64,000 bases of DNA from Azoarcus sp. Aa7 (GTDB lineage Bacteria > Pseudomonadota > Gammaproteobacteria > Burkholderiales > Rhodocyclaceae): positions 92,326-156,325 of the forward strand of contig NZ_QVLR01000103.1 in the NCBI RefSeq assembly GCF_014822185.1, in the 5' to 3' direction. The position numbers were made by a program, and so were the translations under genes. The notes below the pieces were generated by a model. It had not been told where the DNA came from. It was given only the letters and a program-made list of their open reading frames with translations, and did not search any database. This document shows positions 53,618 to 62,375 of the stretch, one piece after another. Within the stretch, counting starts at the first letter, position 1; each line of letters opens with the position of its first letter.

Positions 53618-55828
53618 TCACACCTCGCCGGCGAGCGATGCCTGCCGGCCGGGCAGCTGCTGCAGGTCTTCGACGATCTGCCGCTGCGACATGATCGACA
53701 AGTCGATGATCTCGCGCGCCTGCGCGACATAGTAGGCGAGCTGCTCGTCGCTGCGCGTCACGGACTTGTCGAGCGCCCCTTCGATGCGCGCAAGCGTCGT
53801 CATCATCTTGTCGTTGGACTCGCTGAATAGCTGCACCGCAAGACCGAAGGCCTCGCTCAGGCTGGCCACCTCGGCGGCGCCGCCGGTGATCTCGCCCGCC
53901 ACGCCGGCGATCCGCGCCGATTCCGTCTCGATGCTGGCGGAGAACCGCGTCCCCGCACGCTCCAGCAGTTCTGTCGCGGAAGCCACCAGCGCGTCGATCG
54001 CCGAGCGTTGCTCGGTCGATGCGTGATTGATCGCGGACAGCAGGGTCCCCAGCGTTTCCATGATGCGGCTGCGCTCCTCGAGGAGCCCGTTGTCGCGCGC
54101 GATGCTGGCGGAGAGTTCCTGCCGCAACTGGCCGATGACTTCGGCCGCGGCGCGGGGCGCTTCGGCTGCCGTGTGCATGAGCCGGGCCACTTCGTCGATG
54201 GTGCCGCTGGCCTGTGCCTGTGCCGATGCGGCGATCTCATGCGCCGTCTCGCCCAAGGTCCTGCAGATCTGCTCCTGCCGCGCGAGGGTCTGCGCGCCGG
54301 CCTCCTGCCATTCCCGCTGCAGCGATGCCGCCATCGACTCCAGCGCGCGGGTGTGGGCTGCGAGGCGCGCCTCGTCCGTCGCGGCCTGCTGCGCCTGCTG
54401 CGCGGCCGTCGTTTCGCCGATCGTGGCGAGCAGCGTGGCGGAGCGCTGCGCGAAGGTTTCGGCGAAGGCTGCGAGCGACTTGTCGAGTTCGGCGGTGAGG
54501 TGTTCGCTGGCGCGCTCGTGGGTCGCGAGCGCCGCCGTCCAGCTATCGGCCACGGCGGTGACCGCCCCGCCGAAACGGTCGGCCACGCCGTCGAGCTGCC
54601 GTTCCACGGTGTCGGCGAGGCGCGCGTGCAACGCGGTCGTCTCCTGCGCCAGCCCGGTCGTCGTGGCGGCGAGATCGGCGCGCAGGCCCGCGTGCGCCGC
54701 TTCCACGGACGTCAGCAGCGCACCCGAGCGCCGTTCGAAGGTTTCGGCAAAGGCGCCCAGTGCATCCTGCGTCTGCCGGCTGAGGTTCTCGCTGGTGCGC
54801 TCGTGCGTCGCGAGCGCCGCATTCCAGGTTTCCGCGACCCGGGTGACGCTGCCGTCGAAGCGCGCCGCGATTCCGTCGAGCTGGGTCCGCACCGCGTCGG
54901 CCACGTGCGCCTGCAGCGCGCTCGTCTCGCGGGCGATGCCTTCCATCGTCGCTGCGACCACGGGCCGGATCGTTTCGCCGGCAAGCCGGGCGCTTTCGGT
55001 CAGGCTGAGCTTGAGGGAGTTGTCCACCGAGGCGGCCAGTTGCGAGTACGTCTCGCGCGCGTCGCCGTGGAAGCGTTCCTGCCCGGACACGAGGCGCTCA
55101 TTCAATTCCCTGCCCTGCCGGTCCATCTGCTCCATCATCGCCTGCAGCTTGTCGACCAGCTCGGGCAGCACCCGCGCCTGCAGCTGCAGCGCCTTGAAGG
55201 TTTCCTGGCGCTGATGCGCGAGCGAGAAGCCGCGCAGCGAGGTGCCGATCCGGGTGTCGAGCACTTGCGCGACCTGCATGCGTTCGCGCCGGCAGACGGC
55301 CGAGATCAGGCCCAGCATTGCGGACGCCGCCACGCCCGCCACGGAGGTGCCGAACGCGACCCCCAGGCCGCGCACCGGGGCCGCGAGGGAAGAACGGATC
55401 GCCTCCAGATTGGTGGTGCTTTCCAGCGCGATGACCGCGCCGTTGAGCGTCACGACCATGCCGAGGAAGGTGCCGAGCATGCCCAGCAGCACCAGCAGGC
55501 CCACGAGGTAGGGGGTCATGGCCGGGCCGGGCAGCCCCGCGCGTTCGCCTTCGATGCGCAGGCGCACCGGGTTCTGCACGGACGGCGGCAGCTGACGCAG
55601 CCATTCGCCCGGGTGCGACAGATCCGCAGGAATCCCGTCCAGCGCGCGCGCCAGGGCTGCAGTGGTGCGGTGGAAGCGCAGCAATTCCACCGCGCCCGTC
55701 ACATAGACCGCGCCGATGATCGCCGTCATGGCCAGCGCCAGCGCGCTGGAGCCGACATATCCGGCGCCGACCCAGAACACGGCAACCAGCCCCACGAGGA
55801 AGGCCGCCACACAGATGATTCTATTCAT
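53618..55828 (-). CDS. DUF802 / MotA-ExbB-like channel protein with long coiled tail
   Basis: This 736-residue protein has two N-terminal helices (residues about 4-50), then a MotA/TolQ/ExbB-like segment with LVGLLVLLGMLGTFLGMVVT and GLGVAFGTSVAGVAASAML. From about residue 230 a long helical, coiled-coil tail follows that includes two tandem repeats of about 94 residues, recognisable by AALATHERTSENL and AALATHERASEHL. The start overlaps the DUF3348 stop as ATGA. With the MotB/OmpA-like partner this resembles ZorA-ZorB of the Zorya defence system and flagellar stators in plan. No ZorC/D-type genes are present. Confidence 0.82.
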   Translation of the reverse strand: MNRIICVAAFLVGLVAVFWVGAGYVGSSALALAMTAIIGAVYVTGAVELLRFHRTTAALARALDGIPADLSHPGEWLRQLPPSVQNPVRLRIEGERAGLPGPAMTPYLVGLLVLLGMLGTFLGMVVTLNGAVIALESTTNLEAIRSSLAAPVRGLGVAFGTSVAGVAASAMLGLISAVCRRERMQVAQVLDTRIGTSLRGFSLAHQRQETFKALQLQARVLPELVDKLQAMMEQMDRQGRELNERLVSGQERFHGDARETYSQLAASVDNSLKLSLTESARLAGETIRPVVAATMEGIARETSALQAHVADAVRTQLDGIAARFDGSVTRVAETWNAALATHERTSENLSRQTQDALGAFAETFERRSGALLTSVEAAHAGLRADLAATTTGLAQETTALHARLADTVERQLDGVADRFGGAVTAVADSWTAALATHERASEHLTAELDKSLAAFAETFAQRSATLLATIGETTAAQQAQQAATDEARLAAHTRALESMAASLQREWQEAGAQTLARQEQICRTLGETAHEIAASAQAQASGTIDEVARLMHTAAEAPRAAAEVIGQLRQELSASIARDNGLLEERSRIMETLGTLLSAINHASTEQRSAIDALVASATELLERAGTRFSASIETESARIAGVAGEITGGAAEVASLSEAFGLAVQLFSESNDKMMTTLARIEGALDKSVTRSDEQLAYYVAQAREIIDLSIMSQRQIVEDLQQLPGRQASLAGEV

Positions 55829-56598
55829 TGCTTCCTTGTCATCTCGTCGTCGAGGGCTGCGATCAGCCCTGCGATCGGCTGCAGCCGAAGATCCAGCTCC
55901 GCCAGCAGCACGGACTGCATCTCGCGGCAGAACTCCGCCAGCCACCCGCCCGGCTGCATCCACCGCGCCACATCATCCGCCGTCTGCGTTTCGGCCAGCG
56001 TCGCGCGGTGCACGTCGTAGCCTTGCTCGAAGCGCCTGCCGAGGAGTACCGGCACGGTCGCCAGCAGGTCGCGCTCCCGCGCGGCCAGCGCCTGGTCCAT
56101 CACCGCGTCGAGCGCGGCGAGCCGCCCGAGGGAGGCCGACTGCCCCTGCAACGCCGCGCGTACCGTCCCCCGCAGTGGACCGATGCGCACCGCCATGTCC
56201 CGCTGGTGCGCGAGATAGTAGCGATGGTAGGGTGCGAAACCGGCCGCCTTTTCCACTGGCGCCTGCGGGTCAGGGGTCGGCAGTTCGATCCGCGCCGGGC
56301 CGGGCCTGAACACGCCGTCGTTGGTGATCGACTCCGCCAGCGCGTCGCGCACGCGCGCCATCGCCTGCCGCAGCGCCCCGGCCTCCTGCGACGCCGCAGT
56401 GACGGGAGGGACCGCATCGCCCGGGGTCGCGGCATTGAGCGCGGAAAACAGCGTGAGCGCATCCGCGAAGCCGAGCCATTGGCCGAGCCGATCCGCAAAG
56501 GACTGCTTCGACGCCGGCACGTCGGCGGCCGTCAGCCCGCCGAGCGCGCGAACCAGCCCGGAACCGTTGATATGCGTACGCGACAAGCCTTGCGCCAT
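55825..56598 (-). CDS. DUF3348-type protein
   Basis: This 257-residue protein has DUF3348 features: FADRLGQWLGFADALTLFSAL near residue 40, FAPYHRYYLAHQRDMAVRIG, and VPVLLGRRFEQGYDVHRAT with a WLAEFCREMQSVLLAELDLRLQP-like C-terminal helix. No signal peptide or membrane span is seen. ATG 56598 is used although its ribosome binding site is weak. It is the first gene of the block that contains the DUF802, OmpA and DUF2894 genes. The block is found together in betaproteobacteria, but I know no function for it. Confidence 0.75.
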   Translation of the reverse strand: MAQGLSRTHINGSGLVRALGGLTAADVPASKQSFADRLGQWLGFADALTLFSALNAATPGDAVPPVTAASQEAGALRQAMARVRDALAESITNDGVFRPGPARIELPTPDPQAPVEKAAGFAPYHRYYLAHQRDMAVRIGPLRGTVRAALQGQSASLGRLAALDAVMDQALAARERDLLATVPVLLGRRFEQGYDVHRATLAETQTADDVARWMQPGGWLAEFCREMQSVLLAELDLRLQPIAGLIAALDDEMTRKQ

Positions 56599-56733
56599 CC
56601 GAAAAACCGTCGCCCGAAGGGCGGAAAAATGCGCAAGGCTACTACAAAGCGGGGGGCAGGTCAGCGTTGCCCGACCGCGGCGATCCGGGTTGAAATCCCC
56701 TACCTCCTGCGCTGATGCCCCTGCTGGTGCCTC

Positions 56734-57999
56734 ATGAGTGACTACGATTCCGAAATCACCGCCGTCCTGCCGCGCCGACTCGGTGACGCCCTGCGCGACA
56801 AGCGGCCGGCGATTGCCGTGGTGCAGTGGACGTTCGTCGCGCTCTACCTCGTTCTGCTGATCTTGCCCGCGCTGGTGCCGGGCGATGACGCGAATACCGG
56901 CGTCCTCCACCGCCTGGGCCGCTTCGCCGAGGCGCTGTTCTGGGGCGTGTGGTGGCCAGGCGTGATCCTGTCGGTGATGCTGATCGGCCAGTTCTGGTGC
57001 GGCCTGCTATGCCCCGACGGCACGCTGACCGAATTCGCCAGCCGCCACGGCAAGGGCGGCAAGATTCCCGGCTGGCTGCGCTGGCCGGCGCTGCCGCTCG
57101 CAGCCTTCGCCGCCATCACGGTATTCGAATACGCCCTGCAGGCGCACGACACGCCGCGCGGCACCCTGCTCGTGATCGGCACGTTGACCGCCCTGGCGGT
57201 CGCCTGCGGGGTCTTCGTCGGCCGCGGCAAGCGCGTCTGGTGCCGCTACGCCTGCCCGATCGGCGGCGTCTTCTCGCTGCTCGCCCGTTGTGCCGTGCTG
57301 CATTTCCGCGTGGACCGTGCAGTCTGGGATGCCGCGCCGCGCCCGGTCCCGAAACCCGTGGACTGCCCCGCCCTGCTCGACATCCGGCGTCTCCGCAGCA
57401 ACGAGAAGTGCAGCATGTGCGCCCGCTGCAGCGGCCACCGCAACGCCGTCGCCCTGGCCTGGCGCAAACCGGGCGCGGAGATCGCGGCGCTGCGCGCGGA
57501 CGAGGCGCGGCCGTGGGAAGCGGCAGGCATCGTCTTCGTCCTCATCGGCCTGCTCTACGGCGCCCTGCACTGGCGGCACAGCCCCTGGCACCACGCATTG
57601 CTCGCCCGCGACGTTCCCGCGATACCCGCCGCCGTCGCCGCCGTCCTGCTGCCAGCGCTGGTACTCGGCAGCGGCGCGACCCTGCTGCTGGCCGTCGCCA
57701 GCGGCGGTCGGCGCCTCACCGCGACCCGCCTGGCCTACGCGCTGATTCCCCTCGGCGGTTTCGGTCTCTTCCTCGGCGCCACGGAACATGCGCTGCACAT
57801 CCTGCACGGCGAGGGCTTCGCCGTCGCCCCGCTGCTGCCCTGGCTGCGCGCCGCCGTGCTGCTGCCGGCCACCATCTGGTCGGCCCGCGCCGGTTGCGAA
57901 ATTCTGGGGCACGGCGTTGCCGCACGGATATGCTTCGCCGCGGGCAGCGCCGTGCTCGCCCTCGCGTGGCAATTCGCCCCCCACTCCTTCGCCGCCTGA
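56734..57999 (+). CDS. Membrane 4Fe-4S protein, NapH/CcoG-like
   Basis: This 421-residue integral membrane protein has about ten hydrophobic segments and two membrane-adjacent cysteine pairs, FWCGLLCPDG and VWCRYACPIGG, as in NapH/NosR/CcoG proteins. A soluble segment ends EKCSMCARCSGHRNA, a reduced ferredoxin motif (C-x2-C-x2-C with no following CP), so at most one cluster is likely there. It may pass electrons across the membrane in copper, nitrogen or cofactor metabolism, but its partner is unknown. It is divergent from the DUF3348 gene, with 135 bp between starts, and no operon mates follow. Confidence 0.8.
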   Translation: MSDYDSEITAVLPRRLGDALRDKRPAIAVVQWTFVALYLVLLILPALVPGDDANTGVLHRLGRFAEALFWGVWWPGVILSVMLIGQFWCGLLCPDGTLTEFASRHGKGGKIPGWLRWPALPLAAFAAITVFEYALQAHDTPRGTLLVIGTLTALAVACGVFVGRGKRVWCRYACPIGGVFSLLARCAVLHFRVDRAVWDAAPRPVPKPVDCPALLDIRRLRSNEKCSMCARCSGHRNAVALAWRKPGAEIAALRADEARPWEAAGIVFVLIGLLYGALHWRHSPWHHALLARDVPAIPAAVAAVLLPALVLGSGATLLLAVASGGRRLTATRLAYALIPLGGFGLFLGATEHALHILHGEGFAVAPLLPWLRAAVLLPATIWSARAGCEILGHGVAARICFAAGSAVLALAWQFAPHSFAA

Positions 58000-58552
58000 A
58001 AAGGGCGGAAAGGCCCTACGCGCCGATCACCCGTCCCGCGGTGCCGCGTGCTACGACACAAGAGCGGTCCCAGGCAATTGAAATCGAATACTCGACCGCT
58101 TCACGCGGAACGCCGGCTTGCCCGCAGTTCCGCTGACTGACCGGGGAAACTTTCGAGCAGCGGCCTTACGCATCGGCGTCAGGTGATCGGCCTTATGTGG
58201 AACTCCGCATAAGACCGAGGACTTGTCCGAGTTCGAAGACAGACAGCCGACCGGTCCAGGATCCGTTACCCGCCGTTCGCGGTGGGCGAAATTTCTCAGT
58301 CGCTATGTCGCTTGATAGCCGGACTGCGCCATCCGTACCCATACCGTCTACGCTTCCGGGAAAAATGCATATTCCGAACCTACAGCGGCCGCTATTCGGC
58401 AATGAGGCGGATCGGCAGTTCATTGCTGATCTGTCATCTGTGGGCCTCCGGTGAGTTCGCCGGGCTTACGACCTGGGTTGCTACCTCAGCATCGGATCCG
58501 CGCACGCAGATAGCACCATCATGGCGAGCAAGGCATTTGATTCATGTGATCG
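58000..58552. other. Gene-free stretch with a 22-bp palindrome
   Basis: I find no credible gene in these 553 bases. The sequence looks less GC-biased than its surroundings. A short GGGC/GCCC hairpin near 58004-58018 may end the upstream gene. An imperfect palindrome at 58192-58213 is described separately. The local frames are short and lack start signals, which suggests decayed sequence. Confidence 0.5.
58192..58213. repeat. Imperfect 22-bp palindrome
   Basis: CTTATGTGG (58192-58200) and CCGCATAAG (58205-58213) form an inverted repeat with one mismatch around a four-base centre. The arms are GC-poor in an otherwise GC-rich region. Such arms can be recombinase or regulator sites. The role is unknown. 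Confidence 0.55.
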
Positions 58553-59005
58553 CTAGGAGCGCAGCCGTGGATCGAACGAGAAGGGACGCTCGATCGCGAG
58601 CTCGATGTCAGCGAATCGCCGGTGCAGCGGATTGAGAATGACGTTACGCGCTTCCGGCATTACCGCTGACGGTACAACGAGCCCGAGCGCGCGGCCCGAG
58701 CGCAGGAAAGCGGTCCCGAATTCGGCCGAAGCGCCACTTGGCGACAGGACATCCCAGCCGGACAGCGCAGCGACGTCGGCCTCTTCGTAGAGATCCGGTG
58801 AGGCAGGCAACGTGAGCGCAACGAGGACGAGGTCGACGGGCAGGATGGGGCCGGTGTGGACGAGCTTCTCCATCGCACAGATCTCCGCGCTTAGGCCGGC
58901 GTAGATCACCGGAACGCCGAGTTCGTGCCAACGGCCGCTTTCGTAGAGGCCGCCGGCGCCGGTTCGATCGAGGGCGTTGGCTTGCTTCGCGATCCGCCAC
59001 GCCAC
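58553..59005 (-). CDS. RES-domain toxin-like protein, no antitoxin seen
   Basis: This 150-residue protein has the RES fold of NAD+-degrading toxins (ParT/MbcT/Xre-RES type). It contains GLYESGRWHELGVPVIYAG with the active Arg and Tyr positions, SAEICAMEKLVH with the glutamate, and the C-terminal IERPFSFDPRLRS. It starts at GTG 59005. RES genes normally follow an antitoxin with Xre/MbcA/ParS domains; here the upstream DNA (from 59006) encodes the GYD protein on the other strand, and I see no antitoxin frame. It may be an orphan, an inactive remnant, or controlled from elsewhere. Confidence 0.78.
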   Translation of the reverse strand: MAWRIAKQANALDRTGAGGLYESGRWHELGVPVIYAGLSAEICAMEKLVHTGPILPVDLVLVALTLPASPDLYEEADVAALSGWDVLSPSGASAEFGTAFLRSGRALGLVVPSAVMPEARNVILNPLHRRFADIELAIERPFSFDPRLRS

Positions 59006-59087
59006 GGGACACGATCATTCGCCCGTGCGGCCGTCGCGCTGTTGCTACGCCAGTCTTGGGCGATGAGCTCACGACATGGAGAACGAG

Positions 59088-59408
59088 ATGGCCAAGTATC
59101 TCTTCGAAGCACGTTACACCGCTGAAGGAGCCAAGGGGCTTGTCCGCGAAGGTGGTTCCGGGCGTCGTGCTGCGGTCGCAGCGATGTCGGAAGGATTGGG
59201 TAGGAAGTTGGAGAGCTTCTACTTCGCATTCGGCGATATCGACGCCTACGTCATTGTTGACATCCCGGACAGCATAACCGCCGCTACCGTTGCGCTCGCA
59301 GTCAATCAGAGTGGTGGGGCCAGCGTGAAGACTGTTGTGCTGATGACGCCGGAGGACGTGGACAAGGCAAGCAAGAAGGCCGTTGAGTATCGGCCGCCCG
59401 GTCGCTGA
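59088..59408 (+). CDS. GYD-domain protein
   Basis: This 106-residue protein matches the GYD domain family: AKYLFEARYTAEGAKGL, an AVAAMSEGLGRKLESFYFAF stretch with the GD-containing segment FGDIDAYVIVDIPD, and a C-terminal TPEDVDKASKK. ATG 59088 is preferred over 59076 because GGAG stands six bases upstream. GYD proteins are small ferredoxin-like-fold proteins of unknown function. It is divergent from the RES gene, with 82 bp between starts. Confidence 0.8.
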   Translation: MAKYLFEARYTAEGAKGLVREGGSGRRAAVAAMSEGLGRKLESFYFAFGDIDAYVIVDIPDSITAATVALAVNQSGGASVKTVVLMTPEDVDKASKKAVEYRPPGR

Positions 59409-59480
59409 AGCACTAAAGCATTGATTCGGCGTGGCAGGAACGTGGCACAGGGGCCGCGCCGGATTTTTTATGCCGTCATC

Positions 59481-59510
59481 GTAGGACGGAAAAGCGCAGC
59501 GCCTTCCGCC
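59481..59510 (+). repeat. REP-like repeat, copy 1
   Basis: This 30-bp unit contains CGGAAAAGCGCAGCGCCTTC and can fold on itself (GGAA...TTCC, GCGC core). The reverse complement recurs at 60876-60905 with two differences in 30 bases. It resembles extragenic palindromes spread through many proteobacterial genomes. Confidence 0.7.
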
Positions 59511-59593
59511 GAATGTTTCTCACCGACATCCGCACGAAGCTCCAAACGAACGACATACACGCCGCGTTGCAGCACCCGCCTTCAGTTGCGCCA

Positions 59594-60727
59594 TCACTGC
59601 ACTCCCCGGCCCGCCGGACCTTTCACGCGAAAATACCGCGCCGCACCACTTCCCCGCATCTCGAATGCCCCCGTCGCCTTCAGCGCCTCCGTCAGCGTCG
59701 AATGTCCCGATTCCTTGACGGTACGACCGAGCCCTTTCAGCTTCTGCCCGATCATCCCGACGGGCGCCCAACCATTTGCGGCGGTCGCCGCCGACACGGC
59801 CTGCACGAGCGCCGCGCGGTAGCCGTTCGCGCCGGAGTCCTTCGACTTTTGCGCGTTTGACGCAGGCGGCCGCTGGGCATTGACCGGCCGGCAGAAGTAG
59901 CTGTGCCCGTTCTTGCACGGCCGCTGGACCAACTCGAAGGCCACGGATTTCTGGACGAGGTCGATGAATTTCGCGCAACCGTAGGTGCGCGGATCGAAAT
60001 CGGAGTGGTTGGCGTGGATGTAGGTCGACATCTGGCTGAGCATCGCCCAGCCCTGCTCGTCGGCTACATTGGTATACGCCCGGAGCAGAAGGTTGGCCGC
60101 CAGTGCAGGCGGTTTGAAGGTTTGAGGCGGCGTTCCGGCCGCTATCGGCGTGTCAACGGGTGGCTTGAGCTGCGGCGACGCATCGCACGCCTCTGCGACA
60201 ATGATCGCGGCTTCTTTTTCGTCGATAGTCGCCTTCGCAGGCGCCTCGCCGCCACCATTTGCGCCCTGTTCCGGAAGGGGCGCCTCCACGAGGTTTTCGA
60301 CGTAGATGTAACGATCGCAGGCATTGACGAAGGCCTTCGGCACCTTCTTCTCGCCGAAGCCGTACACGACGAGGCCATCCTCGCGGATGCGGGTTGCGAG
60401 GCGGGTGAAGTCGCTGTCGCTGCTGACGAGACAGAACCCTTCGAAGCGTCGCGAATGGAGAAGATCCATCGCGTCGATGATCAACGCGCTGTCGCTGGCG
60501 TTCTTGCCTATGGTGTTGCGATATTGCTGGATCGGATGGATCGCGTGCTCGGCGAGCTTGACCTTCCAGGCCGCGAGGTTCTGGCTGGTGAAGTCTCCAT
60601 AGACGCGTCGGACGGTCACCCTGGCATGTCGCGTGATTTCTTCCAGAATCGGGGAGATGGAGTCCAGCCGTACATTGTCGGCGTCGATCAGGACCGCGAA
60701 AGATGGAAGGTCATGCTTCATGCACAT
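59594..60727 (-). CDS. NYN-domain protein with OST-HTH/LOTUS modules
   Basis: This 377-residue protein has an NYN (PIN-like nuclease) domain at residues about 8-150, with acidic residues in FAVLIDADNV, ASDSALIIDAMDLL and LVSSDSDFTRLA that build the metal site. An OST-HTH/LOTUS module follows at about 210-290 (LLRAYTNVADEQGWAMLSQM, TYGCAKFIDLVQ) and a second, weaker one at about 305-372. The layout matches limkain-b1/MARF1-like proteins and bacterial NYN-OST-HTH proteins thought to act on RNA. ATG 60727 has GGAG three bases before it and ATG 60721 is in the same frame. It is flanked by two inverted REP-like repeats. Confidence 0.85.
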   Translation of the reverse strand: MCMKHDLPSFAVLIDADNVRLDSISPILEEITRHARVTVRRVYGDFTSQNLAAWKVKLAEHAIHPIQQYRNTIGKNASDSALIIDAMDLLHSRRFEGFCLVSSDSDFTRLATRIREDGLVVYGFGEKKVPKAFVNACDRYIYVENLVEAPLPEQGANGGGEAPAKATIDEKEAAIIVAEACDASPQLKPPVDTPIAAGTPPQTFKPPALAANLLLRAYTNVADEQGWAMLSQMSTYIHANHSDFDPRTYGCAKFIDLVQKSVAFELVQRPCKNGHSYFCRPVNAQRPPASNAQKSKDSGANGYRAALVQAVSAATAANGWAPVGMIGQKLKGLGRTVKESGHSTLTEALKATGAFEMRGSGAARYFRVKGPAGRGVQ

Positions 60728-60875
60728 CGGCTCCGGCTTGTCGGCGATGACGATATGGTAACCCGGCGAACCGTATGTCCTGACGTATGGGAGTTGGCAC
60801 CTAGTGCCACGCAGGGCGGAGATGTTACGCGACGTCCTTGTCCGCGGGACATGGATTCGTTTGCATCGATCATGC

Positions 60876-60905
60876 GGCGGAAGGCGCTTCGCTTTTCCGC
60901 CCTAC
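60876..60905 (-). repeat. REP-like repeat, copy 2 (inverted)
   Basis: This unit is the reverse complement of the repeat at 59481-59510 with two differences. It lies in the 400-bp gap between the NYN gene and the ROK gene, so the two copies bracket the NYN gene. Confidence 0.7.
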
Positions 60906-61037
60906 GGGTCCTGCGCCCCACGCAGTTCGCGGACGATTGCGGTCGCAGGCACCGGAAGGAGCGGTCATCCAGGAGGTCCGCGTTCGGGCACGACATCGGA
61001 CGGACTCTTACGCGCCTTCCCGTCCGATAACTTTTCC

Positions 61038-61090
61038 TTGACAACCCGCCGCCCGCGACATTTAATAAACCAAGTTGATTTATTAATAAA
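61038..61090 (+). promoter_or_regulatory. Promoter with AT-rich palindrome upstream of ROK gene
   Basis: TTGACA (61038-61043) and TTTAAT (61061-61066) are 17 bp apart. The perfect palindrome TTTATTAATAAA lies at 61079-61090, and a related half TTTAATAAA at 61061-61069. AT-rich TTTATT/AATAAA sites are typical targets of ROK/XylR-type repressors, so this is a likely autoregulatory operator. Confidence 0.72.
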
Positions 61091-61127
61091 CAAACACCGC
61101 CAAAGAGCGGGGTCGAAGGAGACGAGC

Positions 61128-62375
61128 ATGGCAACTGCCCTGATTGGGCGCGGCCGCAACTCCGTGCGGCTTAGGCGCTACAACGAACGCCTGCTGCTGC
61201 AGGTGCTGCGCCGTTCCGGGGAGGCCTCGAAGGCCGACCTCGCGCGCAGCACGCACCTCACCAGCACCGCCATCGGCAGCATCATCCAGTCGCTCGAAGC
61301 GAGCGAGCTGATCGTCTATACCGGCCGCCGCACCGAAGGCCAGCGCGGCCAGCCGGCGACGCTGATCGACCTGAACCCGAAGGGCGCCTTCGGCATCGGC
61401 GTGCGGCTGGACCGCGACACGATCGAGACCGCATTGCTCGACTTCGGCGGCCAGATCCTTGCGCGCCGCGTGCATGACCGCATCCTCCCCTCCCCCGACG
61501 AGACGCTGCAACTCGTGCTCGCCGACATCGAGTCGGTGCTCGACGTGCTGAGCGCCGAGGAGCGCGAGCGCCTGACCGGGATCGGCGTTGCACAGCCCTT
61601 CAACCTCGGCGCGTGGCTGCGCGAGCTGAACCTGCCGAACGAGGACTTCCGCGCGTGGGACGAGGTCGATTTCGCCTTCGAGCTCGGCGAGGCGACGGGC
61701 CTGCCGGTGTTCAGCGAGAACGACGGCAACGCGGCGGCGATCGCGGAGCTGTTCTACGGCTGCGGGCGCGAGTTCGACGACTTCCTTTATCTCTTCATGG
61801 GGCCGGTGATCGGCTGCGGTGTCGCGCTCAATGGCGACTGCCTGCGCGGCGTGTCTGGCAACGCGGGCGACATCGCGGTGATGCCGGTGCCGCCCAGCCG
61901 CCTCGCCTCGGCGCAGGCGCCCGCGGGCAAGTGGGACATGCTGCTGTCGCGCGCCTCGCTCAACGCGCTGGGCCGCCACTTGCGCCACGCGGGCGCTGAC
62001 GTGACGAGCCACGCGGACCTCGAACGTCACATCCGCGCCCACCATCCGGCCGTCGAGGAGTGGGTCGAGGACTGCATCGACGCGCTCGCGCCGGCGGTGC
62101 GTTCGGCGCTGTGCATGCTGGACGTGCCGGTAGTGGTGTTGGACGCCGACGTCGATGGCGGGCTGATCGACCTGCTGCAGCGCCGGCTCGCCCAGGCGCT
62201 GGCCGAAACGGCGCCCGAAGCGCGCGGCGCCCCGGATCTCGTACGCGGCTCATTCGGCTCCGACGCCGGCGCAGTGGGCGCCGCGAGCCTGCCGATGTTT
62301 TTCAGCTTCTCCCCGCGCGCCGAGATCCTCGGCAGCGTGACCCGTTCCATGGAGGAAATGCGCGATGCCGACTGA
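61128..62375 (+). CDS. ROK-family transcriptional regulator
   Basis: This 415-residue protein has an N-terminal MarR-like helix-turn-helix (residues about 18-65, [20 protein letters not shown] and [13 protein letters not shown]) and a ROK sugar-kinase-like domain with [14 protein letters not shown] and [10 protein letters not shown]. The zinc-binding CxCGxxGC motif of many ROK proteins is absent, which occurs in regulators. ATG 61128 has AAGGAGACG upstream. It overlaps the ABC ATPase gene by 11 bp, so it is expected to control that sugar transporter. Similar proteins are XylR and NagC. Confidence 0.88.
   Translation: MATALIGRGRNSVRLRRYNERLLLQVLRRSGEASKADLARSTHLTSTAIGSIIQSLEASELIVYTGRRTEGQRGQPATLIDLNPKGAFGIGVRLDRDTIETALLDFGGQILARRVHDRILPSPDETLQLVLADIESVLDVLSAEERERLTGIGVAQPFNLGAWLRELNLPNEDFRAWDEVDFAFELGEATGLPVFSENDGNAAAIAELFYGCGREFDDFLYLFMGPVIGCGVALNGDCLRGVSGNAGDIAVMPVPPSRLASAQAPAGKWDMLLSRASLNALGRHLRHAGADVTSHADLERHIRAHHPAVEEWVEDCIDALAPAVRSALCMLDVPVVVLDADVDGGLIDLLQRRLAQALAETAPEARGAPDLVRGSFGSDAGAVGAASLPMFFSFSPRAEILGSVTRSMEEMRDAD

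Noticed and set aside
58237..58262. Operator-like CCGACCGGTCC near 58250
   Set aside because: One arm is incomplete and no gene start or promoter is near.
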